From assembly GCA_037577475.1 (NCBI GenBank), contig JBAGJB010000177.1, forward strand, positions 79,501 through 143,500: 64,000 nucleotides of DNA, written 5' to 3'. The position numbers were made by a program, and so were the translations under genes. Under the pieces are notes generated by a model. The model worked only from the letters and a program-made list of their open reading frames with translations, searched no databases and was not told where the DNA came from. The DNA is from Chaunax sp. Z400. Lineage: Eukaryota; Chordata; Actinopteri; Lophiiformes; Chaunacidae. Each line of letters opens with the position of its first letter. The stretch's first letter is position 1. Positions 1 through 11,530 of the stretch are shown one piece after another.

Positions 1-884
1 AGGTTTGTGTTGTTGTTCTATTGAGCCTATAGGTTTGTGTTGTTGTTATCATGAGCCTATAGGTTTGTGTTGTTATTGAGCATATAGGTTTGTGTGTGGT
101 GACATTGAGCCTATAGGTTTGTGTTGTTATTGAGCCTATAGGTTTGTGTTGTTATAATGAGAATATAGGTTTGTGTTGCTATATTGAGCCTATAGGTTTG
201 TGTTCTATTGATCCTATAGGTTTGTGTTGTTGTTCTATTGGTCCTATAGGTTTGTGGTGTTGTTGTATTGATCCTATAGGTTTTTGTTGTTTTTATATTG
301 AGTCTATAGGTTTGTGTTGTTGTTATAATGGGCCTATAGGTTTGTGTTGTTATTGAGGCTATAGGTTTGTGTTGTTGTTCGATTGAGCCTATAGGTTTGT
401 GTTGTTGTTATAATGAGCCTATAGGTTTGTGTTGTTGTTATATTGAGCCTATAGGTTTGTGTTGTTATTGAGCTTATAGGTTTGTGTTGTTGTTATATTG
501 AGCCTATAGGTTTGTGTGTGGTGACATTGAGCCTATAGGTTTGTGTGTGGTGACATTGAGCCTATAGGTTTGTCTTGTTGTTATAATGAGCCTATAGGTT
601 TGTGTTGTTGTTATAATGAGAATATAGGTTTGTGTTGCTATATTGAGCCTATAGGTTTGTGTTGTTGTTATAATGAGAATATAGGTTTGTGTTGCTATAT
701 TGAGCCTATAGGTTTGTGTTGTTGTTACATTGAGCCCATAGTTTTGTGTTGTTGTTATAATGACCCTATAGGTTTATGTTGTTGTTATAATGATCCTCTA
801 GGTTTGTGTTGTTGTTATATTGAGCCTATAGGTTTGTTTTGTTGTTATATTGAGCCTATAGGTTTGTGTTGTTGTTATAATGAG
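1..884 (+). repeat. 1,010-bp tandem duplication, copy 1 (left end of window)
   Basis: The unit order from position 1 to about 884 recurs at 1,011-1,894 with a constant shift of 1,010 bp. I noticed two substitutions: T at 350 against A at 1360, and T at 473 against C at 1483. The copies diverge after about 884, where copy 1 continues into the 31-bp GGTTTTATG unit and copy 2 into a GGAATG unit. The left end of this copy lies at or beyond the window edge. Confidence 0.85.
144..356 (+). repeat. Marker cassette, left sublineage
   Basis: This is a fixed order of eight units: GAGAATATAGG, a 27-mer TGCTATATTGAG, a 24-mer CTATTGAT, TTCTATTGGTCC, GTGGTGTTGTTGTAT, TTTTTATATTGAGT, ATAATGGGCC and an ATTGAG 25-mer. 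Here the first unit has lost one triplet (213 bp in all), a trait shared only with the cassettes at 1,154 and 3,511. Confidence 0.85.
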
Positions 885-1010
885 TCTATAGGTTTGTGTT
901 GTTGTTCTAATGAGTCTATAGGTTTTATGTTTTTGTCATATTGAGCCTATAGGTTTTTGTTGTTGTTCTATTGATCCTATAGGTTTGTGTTGTTGTTATA
1001 ATGAGCCTAT

Positions 1011-1894
1011 AGGTTTGTGTTGTTGTTCTATTGAGCCTATAGGTTTGTGTTGTTGTTATCATGAGCCTATAGGTTTGTGTTGTTATTGAGCATATAGGTT
1101 TGTGTGTGGTGACATTGAGCCTATAGGTTTGTGTTGTTATTGAGCCTATAGGTTTGTGTTGTTATAATGAGAATATAGGTTTGTGTTGCTATATTGAGCC
1201 TATAGGTTTGTGTTCTATTGATCCTATAGGTTTGTGTTGTTGTTCTATTGGTCCTATAGGTTTGTGGTGTTGTTGTATTGATCCTATAGGTTTTTGTTGT
1301 TTTTATATTGAGTCTATAGGTTTGTGTTGTTGTTATAATGGGCCTATAGGTTTGTGTTGATATTGAGGCTATAGGTTTGTGTTGTTGTTCGATTGAGCCT
1401 ATAGGTTTGTGTTGTTGTTATAATGAGCCTATAGGTTTGTGTTGTTGTTATATTGAGCCTATAGGTTTGTGTTGTTATTGAGCCTATAGGTTTGTGTTGT
1501 TGTTATATTGAGCCTATAGGTTTGTGTGTGGTGACATTGAGCCTATAGGTTTGTGTGTGGTGACATTGAGCCTATAGGTTTGTCTTGTTGTTATAATGAG
1601 CCTATAGGTTTGTGTTGTTGTTATAATGAGAATATAGGTTTGTGTTGCTATATTGAGCCTATAGGTTTGTGTTGTTGTTATAATGAGAATATAGGTTTGT
1701 GTTGCTATATTGAGCCTATAGGTTTGTGTTGTTGTTACATTGAGCCCATAGTTTTGTGTTGTTGTTATAATGACCCTATAGGTTTATGTTGTTGTTATAA
1801 TGATCCTCTAGGTTTGTGTTGTTGTTATATTGAGCCTATAGGTTTGTTTTGTTGTTATATTGAGCCTATAGGTTTGTGTTGTTGTTATAATGAG
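1011..1894 (+). repeat. 1,010-bp tandem duplication, copy 2
   Basis: This is the second copy of the block at 1-884, with the same order of 30-, 29-, 27-, 25- and 24-bp units. The A at 1360 is private to this copy and removes a TTGTTATTG junction seen in most others. After about 1,894 it leads into a series containing the rare GGAATG unit. Confidence 0.85.
1154..1366 (+). repeat. Marker cassette, left sublineage
   Basis: Same as the cassette at 144, with A at 1,360 in the last unit. Confidence 0.85.
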
Positions 1895-3330
1895 CCTATA
1901 GGAATGTGTTGTTGTTATAATGACTCTATAGGTTTGTGTTATTGTTATATTGAGCCTATAGGTTTGTGTTGTTGTCATATTGAGCCTATAGGTTTGTGTT
2001 GTTGTTCTATTGATCCTATAGGTTTGTGTTGTTGTTATAATGAGTGTATAGGTTTGTGTTGTTGTTATAATGAGTCTATAAGTTTGTGTGTTTGTCATAT
2101 TGAGCCTAGAGGTTTGTGTTCTATTGATCCTATAGGTTTGTGGTGTTGTTGTATTGATCCTATAGGTTTTTGTTGTTGTTATATTGAGTCTATAGGTTTG
2201 CGTTGTTGTTATAATGAGCCTATAGGTTTGTGTTGTTATTGAGGCTATTGGTTTGTGTTGTTGTTCTATTGAGCCTATAGGTTTGTGTTGTTGTTATAAT
2301 GAGCCTATAGGTTTGTGTTGTTGTTATATTGAGTCTATAGGTTTTTGTTGTTGTTATATTGAGTCTATAGGTTTGTGTTGTTGTTCTACTGATCCTATAG
2401 GTTTGTGTTGTTGTTATAATGAGCCTATAGGTTTGTGTTGTTATTTAGCCTATAGGTTTGTGTTGTTGTTATAATGACTCTATAGGTTTGTGTTGCTATA
2501 TTGACCCTATAGGTTTGTGTTGTTGTTATAATGAGTCTATAGGTTTGTGTTGTTGTTATAACGATCCTATAGGTTTATGTGTTTGTCATATTGAGCCTAT
2601 AGGTTTGTGTTGTTGTTATAATGAGTCTATAGGTTTGTGTTGTTGTTCTAATGAGTCTATAGGTTTTATGTTTTTGTCATATTGAGCCTATAGGTTTTTG
2701 TTGTTATTCTATTGATCCTATAGGTTTGTGTTGTTGTTCTATTGATCCTATAGGTTTGTGGTGTTGTCATATTGAGCCTATAGGTTTTTGTTGTTGTTCT
2801 ATTGATCCTATTGGTTTGTGGTGTTGTTGTATTGATCCTATAGGTTTTTGTTGTTGTTATATTGAGTCTATAGCTTTGTGTTGTTGTTATAATGAGCCTA
2901 TAGGTTTGTGTTGTTATTGAGGCTATAGGTTTGTGTTGTTGTTCTATTGAGCCTATAGGTTTGTGTTGTTGTTATAATGAGCCTATAGGTTTGTGTTGTT
3001 TTTGAGCCTATAGGTTTGTGTTGTTGTTATAATGAGCCTATAGGTTTGTGTGTGGTGACATTGAGCCTATAGGTTTGTCTTGTTGTTATAATGAGCCTAT
3101 AGGTTTGTGTTGTTGTTATAATGAGTCTATAGGTTTATGTTGTTGTTACACTGAGCCTATAGGTTTGTGTTGTTGTTATAATGAGCCTATAGGTTTGTGC
3201 TGTTGTTCTATTGAGCCTAAAGGTTTGTGTTGTTGTTATAATGAGCTTATAGGTTTGTGTTGTTGTCATAATGACCCTATAGGTTTGTGTTGTTGTCATA
3301 TTGAGCCTATAGGTTTGTGTTGTTCTATTG
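1895..3330 (+). repeat. Mixed unit series without a long local partner
   Basis: This is the same satellite, made of variants seen elsewhere: GGAATG at about 1,902, an ATTTAG 25-mer at about 2,444, a 31-bp GGTTTTATG unit near 2,662, a TTTGAG 25-mer near 3,000 and a 29-bp TGTGTGTGG unit near 3,045. The unit at about 3,246 ends GAGCTTATAGG, one base from the CTTATCGG marker used further right. I saw no nearby full-length duplicate of this stretch and nothing that is not repeat. Confidence 0.8.
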
Positions 3331-4022
3331 ATCCTATAGGTTTGTGTTGTTGTTATAATGAGCCTATAGGTTTGTGTTGTTGTTCTATTGAGCCTATAGG
3401 TTTGTGTTGTTGTTATCATGAGCCTATAGGTTTGTGTTGTTATTGAGCATATAGGTTTGTGTGTGGTGACATTGAGCCTATAGGTTTGTGTTGTTATTGA
3501 GCCTATAGGTTTGTGTTGTTATAATGAGAATATAGGTTTGTGTTGCTATATTGAGCCTATAGGTTTGTGTTCTATTGATCCTATAGGTTTGTGTTGTTGT
3601 TCTATTGGTCCTATAGGTTTGTGGTGTTGTTGTATTGATCCTATAGGTTTTTGTTGTTTTTACATTGAGTCTATAGGTTTGTGTTGTTGTTATAATGGGC
3701 CTATAGGTTTGTGTTGTTATTGAGGCTATAGGTTTGTGTTGTTGTTCGATTGAGCCTATAGGTTTGTGTTGTTGTTATAATGAGCCTATAGGTTTGTGTT
3801 GTTGTTATATTGAGCCTATAGGTTTGTGTTGTTATTGAGCCTATAGGTTTGTGTTGTTGTTATATTGAGCCTATAGGTTTGTGTGTGGTGACATTGAGCC
3901 TATAGGTTTGTGTGTGGTGACATTGAGCCTATAGGTTTGTCTTGTTGTTATAATGAGCCTATAGGTTTGTGTTGTTGTTATAATGAGAATATAGGTTTGT
4001 GTTGCTATATTGAGCCTATAGG
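3331..4022 (+). repeat. Third copy of the left-end block (offset 2,357 from copy 2)
   Basis: The unit order matches about 974-1,665 with a 2,357-bp shift, including the marker cassette with a 27-bp first unit. It stops matching near 4,022, where this copy goes into TTTGCGTTG units instead of repeating the GAGAATATAGG unit. C at 3662 (TACATTGAGT) differs from T in the two earlier copies. Confidence 0.75.
3511..3723 (+). repeat. Marker cassette, left sublineage
   Basis: Short first unit as at 144 and 1,154; TACATTGAGT instead of TATATTGAGT in the sixth unit. Confidence 0.85.
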
Positions 4023-4075
4023 TTTGCGTTGTTGTTATATTGAGTCTATAGGTTTGCGTTGTTGTTATATTGAGG

Positions 4076-6090
4076 CTATTGGTTTGTGTTGTTGTTCTAT
4101 TGAGCCTATAGGTTTGTGTTGTTGTTCTATTGAGCCTATAGGTTTGTGTTGTTGTTCTATTGAGCCTATAGGTTTGTGTTGTTGTTATAATGAGCCTATA
4201 GGTTTGTGTTGTTATTGAGCCTATAGGTTTGTGTTGTTGTTCTATTGATCCTATAGGTTTGTGTTGTTGTTATAATGAGCCTATAGGTTTGTGTTGCTAT
4301 ATTGACCCTATAGGTTTGTGTTGTTGTTATAATGAGTCTATAGGTTTGTGTTGTTGTTATAACGATCCTATAGGTTTGTGTTGTTGTTATAACGATCCTA
4401 TAGGTTTATGTGTTTGTCATATTGAGCCTATAGGTTTGTGTTGTTGTTATAATGAGTCTATAGATTTGTGTTGTTGTTCTAATGAGTCTATAGGTTTTAT
4501 GTTTTTGTCATATTGAGCCTATAGGTTTTTGTTGTTATTCTATTGATCCTATAGGTTTGTGTTGTTGTTCTATTGATCCTATAGGTTTGTGGTGTTGTCA
4601 TATTGAGCCTATAGGTTTTTGTTGTTGTTCTATTGATCCTATTGGTTTGTGGTGTTGTTGTATTGATCCTATAGGTTTTTGTTGTTGTTATATTGAGTCT
4701 ATAGGTTTGTGTTGTTATTGAGGCTATAGGTTTGTGTTGTTGTTCTATTGAGCCTATAGGTTTGTGTTGTTGTTATAATGAGCCTATAGGTTTGTGTTGT
4801 TTTTGAGCCTATAGGTTTGTGCTGTTGTTATATTGAGCCTATAGGTTTGTGCTGTTGTTATATTGAGCCTATAGGTTTGTGTTGTTGTTCTATTGATCCT
4901 ATAGGTTTGTGTTGTTGTTCTATTGATCCTATAGGTTTGTGTTGTTGTTATAATGAGTCTATAGGTTTGTGTGTGGTTACATTGAGCCTATAGGTTTGTG
5001 TTGTTGTTATAATGAGCCTATAGGTTTGTGTAGTTGTTATAATGACTCTATAGGTTTGTGTTGTTGTTATATTGAGCCTATAGGTTTGTGTTGTTGTCAT
5101 TATGACCCTATAGGTTTGTGTTGTTGTCATATTGAGCCTATAGGTTTGTGTTGTTCTATTGATCCTATAGGTTTGTGTTGTTGTTATAATGAGCCTATAG
5201 GTTTGTGTTGTTGTTCTATTGATCCTATAGGTTTGTGTTGTTGTTATAATGAGTCTATAGGTTTGTGTGTGGTTACATTGAGCCTATAGGTTTGTGTTGT
5301 TGTTATAATGAGCCTATAGGTTTGTGTTGTTGTTCTATTGAGCCTATAGGTTTGTGTTGTTGTTATCATGAGCCTATAGGTTTGTGTTGTTATTGAGCAT
5401 ATAGGTTTGTGTGTGGTGACATTGAGCCTATAGGTTTGTGTTGTTATTGAGCCTATAGGTTTGTGTTGTTGTTATAATGAGAATATAGGTTTGTGTTGCT
5501 ATATTGAGCCTATAGGTTTGTGTTCTATTGATCCTATAGGTTTGTGTTGTTGTTCTATTGGTCCTATAGGTTTGTGGTGTTGTTGTATTGATCCTATAGG
5601 TTTTTGTTGTTTTTATATTGAGTCTATAGGTTTGTGTTGTTGTTATAATGGGCCTATAGGTTTGTGTTGTTATTGAGCCTATAGGTTTGTGTGTGGTGAC
5701 ATTGAGCCTATAGGTTTGTCTTGTTGTTATAATGAGCCTATAGGTTTGTGTTGTTGTTATAATGAGCCTATAGGTTTGTGTTGTTGTTATAATGAGAATA
5801 TAGGTTTGTGTTGCTATATTGAGCCTATAGGTTTGTGTTGTTGTTACATTGAGCCCATAGTTTTGCGGTGTTGTCATATTGAGCCTATAGGTTTGTGTTG
5901 TTGTTATATTGAGTCTATAGGTTTGTGTTGTTGTTCTATTGATCCTATAGGTTTGTGTTGTTGTTATAATGAGCCTATAGGTTTGTGTTGTTATTTAGCC
6001 TATAGGTTTGTGTTGTTGTTATAATGACTCTATAGGTTTGTGTTGCTATATTGACCCTATAGGTTTGTGTTGTTGTTATAATGAGTCTAT
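4076..6090 (+). repeat. ~2-kb segmental block, copy 1 (partner at 9.3-11.5 kb)
   Basis: Unit order from about 4,076 to 5,327 recurs with a shift of 5,260, and from about 5,300 to 6,090 with a shift of 5,437. The 177-bp change in shift is an extra run of units in the right-hand partner. The block includes three TTCTATTGAG units in a row, doubled AACGATCC units, GTGCTGTTG units, two TTCTATTGAT units and a marker cassette at 5,461. Confidence 0.8.
5461..5676 (+). repeat. Marker cassette, standard 216-bp form
   Basis: The first unit is a full 30-mer; this is the commonest form and serves as reference for the others. It is preceded by the usual lead-in of an ATCATGAG unit, a GAGCATATAGG 25-mer, a 29-bp TGTGTGTGG unit and an ATTGAG 25-mer. 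Confidence 0.85.
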
Positions 6091-6589
6091 AGGTTTGTGT
6101 TGTTGTTACACTGAGCCTATAGGTTTGTGTTGTTGTTATAATGAGCCTATAGGTTTGTGTTGTTGTTATAATGAGCCTATAGGTTTGTGTTGTTATTGAG
6201 CCTATAGGTTTGTGTTGTTGTTCTATTGAGTCTATAGGTTTGTGTTGTTGTTCTATTGATCCTATAGGTTTGTGTTGTTGTTATAATGAGCCTATAGGTT
6301 TGTGTTGTTATTTAGCCTATAGGTTTGTGTTGTTGTTATAATGACTCTATAGGTTTGTGTTGCTATATTGACCCTATAGGTTTGTGTTGTTGTTATAATG
6401 AGTCTATAGGTTTGTGTTGTTGTTATAATGAGTCTATTGGTTTTATGTGTTTGTCATATTGAGCCTATAGGTTTTTGTTGTTGTTCTATTGATCCTATAG
6501 GTTTGTGGTGTTGTCATATTGATCCTATAGGTTTGTGTTGTTGTTATAATGAGTCTATTGGTTTTATGTGTTTGTCATATTGAGCCTAT

Positions 6590-7920
6590 AGGTTTTTGTT
6601 GTTGTTCTATTGATCCTATAGGTTTGTGTTGTTGTTCTATTGATCCTATAGGTTTGTGGTGTTGTCATATTGATCCTATAGGTTTGTGTTGTTGTTCTAT
6701 TGATCCTATTGGTTTGTGTTGTTGTTCTATTGATCCTATTGGTTTGTGTTGTTGTTATAATGACTCTATAGGTTTGTGTTGTTGTTACACTGAGCCTATA
6801 GGTTTGTGTTGTTGTTATAATGAGCCTATAGGTTTTTGCTGTTGTTATAATGAGCCTATAGGTTTGTGCTGTTGTTCTATTGAGCCTATAGGTTTGTGCT
6901 GTTGTTCTATTGAGCCTATAGGTTTGTGTTGTTGTTATAATGAGCTTATCGGTTTGTGTTGTTGTTATATTGAGCCTATGGGTTTGTGTTGTTATTCTAT
7001 TGAGAATATAGGTTTGTGTTGCTATATTCAGCCTATAGGTTTGTGTTGTTGTTACATTGAGCCCATAGGTTTGTGTTGTTGTTATAATGAGCCTATAGGT
7101 TTGTGTTGTTATTGAGCCTATAGGTTTGTGTTGTTGTTATAATGAGCTTATCGGTTTGTGTTGTTGTTATATTGAGCCTATGGGTTTGTGTTGTTATTCT
7201 ATTGAGAATATAGGTTTGTGTTGCTATATTCAGCCTATAGGTTTGTGTTGTTGTTACATTGAGCCTATAGGTTTGTCTTGTTGTTATAATGAGCCTATAG
7301 GTTTGTGTTGTTGTTATAATGAGAATATAGGTTTGTGTTGCTATATTGAGCCTATAGGTTTGTGTTGTTGTTACATTGAGCCTATAGGTTTGTGTTGTTG
7401 TTACATTGAGCCTATAGGTTTGTGTTGTTGTTACATTGAGCCCATAGTTTTGTGTTGTTGTTATAATGACCCTATAGGTTTATGTTGTTGTTATAATGAT
7501 CCTCTAGGTTTGTGTTGTTGTTATATTGAGCCTATAGGTTTGTGTTGTTGTTATATTGAGCCTATAGGTTTGTGTTGTTGTTATAATGAGCCTATAGGAA
7601 TGTGTTGTTGTTATAATGACTCTATAGGTTTGTGTTATTGTTATATTGAGCCTATAGGTTTGTGTTGTTGTCATATTGAGCCTATAGGTTTGTGTTGTTG
7701 TTATAATGAGTGTATAGGTTTGTGTTGTTGTTATAATGAGTGTATAGGTTTGTGTTGTTGTTATAATGAGTGTATAGGTTTGTGTTGTTGTTATAATGAG
7801 TCTATAGGTTTGTGTGTTTGTCATATTGAGCCTATAGGTTTGTGTTCTATTGATCCTATAGGTTTGTGGTGTTGTTGTATTGATCCTATAGGTTTTTGTT
7901 GTTGTTATATTGAGTCTATA
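6590..7920 (+). repeat. ~1.3-kb tandem duplication, copy 1
   Basis: This stretch is followed directly by a second copy. The shift is 1,330 bp at first and 1,300 bp after about 6,926, because this copy has one extra GTGCTGTTGTTCTATTGAG unit. It holds two CTTATCGG markers (6,945 and 7,147), three consecutive GAGTGTATAGG units near 7,710-7,800 and a GGAATG unit near 7,598. Almost all units here are 24, 27 or 30 bp, so reading frame is kept and long open frames arise by chance. Confidence 0.85.
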
Positions 7921-9222
7921 GGTTTTTGTTGGTGTTCTATTGATCCTATAGGTTTGTGTTGTTGTTCTATTGATCCTATAGGTTTGTGGTGTTGTCATAT
8001 TGATCCTATAGGTTTGTGTTGTTGTTCTATTGATCCTATTGGTTTGTGTTGTTGTTCTATTGATCCTATTGGTTTGTGTTGTTGTTATAATGACTCTATA
8101 GGTTTGTGTTGTTGTTACACTGAGCCTATAGGTTTGTGTTGTTGTTATAATGAGCCTATAGGTTTTTGCTGTTGTTATAATGAGCCTATAGGTTTGTGCT
8201 GTTGTTCTATTGAGCCTATAGGTTTGTGTTGTTGTTATAATGAGCTTATCGGTTTGTGTTGTTGTTATATTGAGCCTATGGGTTTGTGTTGTTATTCTAT
8301 TGAGAATATAGGTTTGTGTTGCTATATTCAGCCTATAGGTTTGTGTTGTTGTTACATTGAGCCCATAGGTTTGTGTTGTTGTTATAATGAGCCTATAGGT
8401 TTGTGTTGTTATTGAGCCTATAGGTTTGTGTTGTTGTTATAATGAGCTTATCGGTTTGTGTTGTTGTTATATTGAGCCTATGGGTTTGTGTTGTTATTCT
8501 ATTGAGAATATAGGTTTGTGTTGCTATATTCAGCCTATAGGTTTGTGTTGTTGTTACATTGAGCCTATAGGTTTGTCTTGTTGTTATAATGAGCCTATAG
8601 GTTTGTGTTGTTGTTATAATGAGAATATAGGTTTGTGTTGCTATATTGAGCCTATAGGTTTGTGTTGTTGTTACATTGAGCCTATAGGTTTGTGTTGTTG
8701 TTACATTGAGCCTATAGGTTTGTGTTGTTGTTACATTGAGCCCATAGTTTTGTGTTGTTGTTATAATGACCCTATAGGTTTATGTTGTTGTTATAATGAT
8801 CCTCTAGGTTTGTGTTGTTGTTATATTGAGCCTATAGGTTTGTGTTGTTGTTATATTGAGCCTATAGGTTTGTGTTGTTGTTATAATGAGCCTATAGGAA
8901 TGTGTTGTTGTTATAATGACTCTATAGGTTTGTGTTATTGTTATATTGAGCCTATAGGTTTGTGTTGTTGTCATATTGAGCCTATAGGTTTGTGTTGTTG
9001 TTATAATGAGTGTATAGGTTTGTGTTGTTGTTATAATGAGTGTATAGGTTTGTGTTGTTGTTATAATGAGTGTATAGGTTTGTGTTGTTGTTATAATGAG
9101 TCTATAGGTTTGTGTGTTTGTCATATTGAGCCTATAGGTTTGTGTTCTATTGATCCTATAGGTTTGTGGTGTTGTTGTATTGATCCTATAGGTTTTTGTT
9201 GTTGTTATATTGAGTCTATAGG
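7921..9222 (+). repeat. ~1.3-kb tandem duplication, copy 2
   Basis: This is the second copy of 6,590-7,920, one 30-bp unit shorter. It carries the same marker pair (CTTATCGG at 8,245 and 8,447), the same GAGTGTATAGG triplet and the same GGAATG unit (near 8,898). Near 7,930 it has a TTGGTGTTC unit not seen in copy 1. It ends where units switch to TTTGCGTTG. Confidence 0.85.
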
Positions 9223-10587
9223 TTTGCGTTGTTGTTATATTGAGTCTATAGGTTTGCGTTGTTGTTATATTGAGTCTATAGGTTTGCGTTGTTGTTATAT
9301 TGAGGCTATTGGTTTGCGTTGTTGTTATATTGAGGCTATTGGTTTGTGTTGTTGTTCTATTGAGCCTATAGGTTTGTGTTGTTGTTCTATTGAGCCTATA
9401 GGTTTGTGTTGTTGTTCTATTGAGCCTATAGGTTTGTGTTGTTGTTATAATGAGCCTATAGGTTTGTGTTGTTATTGAGCCTATAGGTTTGTGTTGTTGT
9501 TCTATTGATCCTATAGGTTTGTGTTGTTGTTATAATAAGCCTATAGGTTTGTGTTGCTATATTGACCCTATAGGTTTGTGTTGTTGTTATAATGAGTCTA
9601 TAGGTTTGTGTTGTTGTTATAACGATCCTATAGGTTTGTGTTGTTGTTATAACGATCCTATAGGTTTATGTGTTTGTCATATTGAGCCTATAGGTTTGTG
9701 TTGTTGTTATAATGAGTCTATAGATTTGTGTTGTTGTTCTAATGAGTCTATAGGTTTTATGTTTTTGTCATATTGAGCCTATAGGTTTTTGTTGTTATTC
9801 TATTGATCCTATAGGTTTGTGTTGTTGTTCTATTGATCCTATAGGTTTGTGGTGTTGTCATATTGAGCCTATAGGTTTTTGTTGTTGTTCTATTGATCCT
9901 ATTGGTTTGTGGTGTTGTTGTATTGATCCTATAGGTTTTTGTTGTTGTTATATTGAGTCTATAGGTTTGTGTTGTTATTGAGGCTATAGGTTTGTGTTGT
10001 TGTTCTATTGAGCCTATAGGTTTGTGTTGTTGTTATAATGAGCCTATAGGTTTGTGTTGTTTTTGAGCCTATAGGTTTGTGCTGTTGTTATATTGAGCCT
10101 ATAGGTTTGTGCTGTTGTTATATTGAGCCTATAGGTTTGTGTTGTTGTTCTATTGATCCTATAGGTTTGTGTTGTTGTTCTATTGATCCTATAGGTTTGT
10201 GTTGTTGTTATAATGAGTCTATAGGTTTGTGTGTGGTTACATTGAGCCTATAGGTTTGTGTTGTTGTTATAATGAGCCTATAGGTTTGTGTAGTTGTTAT
10301 AATGACTCTATAGGTTTGTGTTGTTGTTATATTGAGCCTATAGGTTTGTGTTGTTGTCATTATGACCCTATAGGTTTGTGTTGTTGTCATATTGAGCCTA
10401 TAGGTTTGTGTTGTTCTATTGATCCTATAGGTTTGTGTTGTTGTTATAATGAGCCTATAGGTTTGTGTTGTTGTTCTATTGATCCTATAGGTTTGTGTTG
10501 TTGTTATAATGAGTCTATAGGTTTGTGTGTGGTTACATTGAGCCTATAGGTTTGTGTTGTTGTTATAATGAGCCTATAGGTTTGTGT

Positions 10588-10764
10588 AGTTGTTATAATG
10601 ACTCTATAGGTTTGTGTTGTTGTTATATTGAGCCTATAGGTTTGTGTTGTTGTCATTATGACCCTATAGGTTTGTGTAGTTGTCATATTGAGCCTATAGG
10701 TTTGTGTTGTTCTATTGATCCTATAGGTTTGTGTTGTTGTTATAATGAGCCTATAGGTTTGTGT
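10588..10764 (+). repeat. 177-bp local expansion inside the copy at 9.3-11.5 kb
   Basis: The shift to the left partner changes from 5,260 to 5,437 across this interval, so 177 bp are extra here. The added units (TGTGTAGTTG, a TCATTATGAC unit, a TGTGTAGTTGTCAT unit, a 27-mer) repeat the order just upstream, as expected of a short local duplication. Confidence 0.65.
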
Positions 10765-10897
10765 TGTTGTTCTATTGAGCCTATAGGTTTGTGTTGTTGT
10801 TATCATGAGCCTATAGGTTTGTGTTGTTATTGAGCATATAGGTTTGTGTGTGGTGACATTGAGCCTATAGGTTTGTGTTGTTATTGAGCCTATAGGT

Positions 10898-11113
10898 TTG
10901 TGTTGTTGTTATAATGAGAATATAGGTTTGTGTTGCTATATTGAGCCTATAGGTTTGTGTTCTATTGATCCTATAGGTTTGTGTTGTTGTTCTATTGGTC
11001 CTATAGGTTTGTGGTGTTGTTGTATTGATCCTATAGGTTTTTGTTGTTTTTATATTGAGTCTATAGGTTTGTGTTGTTGTTATAACGGGCCTATAGGTTT
11101 GTGTTGTTATTGA
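10898..11113 (+). repeat. Marker cassette, standard form
   Basis: Partner of 5,461; ATAACGGGCC replaces ATAATGGGCC. Confidence 0.85.
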
Positions 11114-11530
11114 GCCTATAGGTTTGTGTGTGGTGACATTGAGCCTATAGGTTTGTCTTGTTGTTATAATGAGCCTATAGGTTTGTGTTGTTGTTATAAT
11201 GAGCCTATAGGTTTGTGTTGTTGTTATAATGAGAATATAGGTTTGTGTTGCTATATTGAGCCTATAGGTTTGTGTTGTTGTTACATTGAGCCCATAGTTT
11301 TGCGGTGTTGTCATATTGAGCCTATAGGTTTGTGTTGTTGTTATATTGAGTCTATAGGTTTGTGTTGTTGTTCTATTGATCCTATAGGTTTGTGTTGTTG
11401 TTATAATGAGCCTATAGGTTTGTGTTGTTATTTAGCCTATAGGTTTGTGTTGTTGTTATAATGACTCTATAGGTTTGTGTTGCTATATTGACCCTATAGG
11501 TTTGTGTTGTTGTTATAATGAGTCTATAGG

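Larger units (their letters stand above)
9223..11530 (+). repeat. ~2-kb segmental block, copy 2 (partner at 4.1-6.1 kb), expanded
   Basis: From about 9,336 the unit order matches 4,076 onward. The first ~110 bp is a local run of TTTGCGTTG units (five here against two near 4,027-4,057). Differences noted: ATAATAAGCC at about 9,533 against ATAATGAGCC, ATAACGGGCC at about 11,090 against ATAATGGGCC, and a 177-bp extra segment near 10,588-10,764 that repeats the TGTGTAGTTG series. The match ends near 11,530. Confidence 0.8.

Noticed and set aside
363..400. CENP-B box in the TTCGATTGAG variant
   Set aside because: TTCG followed four bases later by A fits part of the motif, but the required CGGG part is absent (CTAT is there instead).
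7126..8415. A 429-codon + strand open frame (and 350 codons at 8,426-9,478) as a cysteine-rich protein gene
   Set aside because: The frame is purely the satellite unit read in its stop-free phase. It starts at TTG, lacks any non-repeat domain or signal, and ends when a 25-bp unit shifts frame. Dozens of similar frames occur all over the array.
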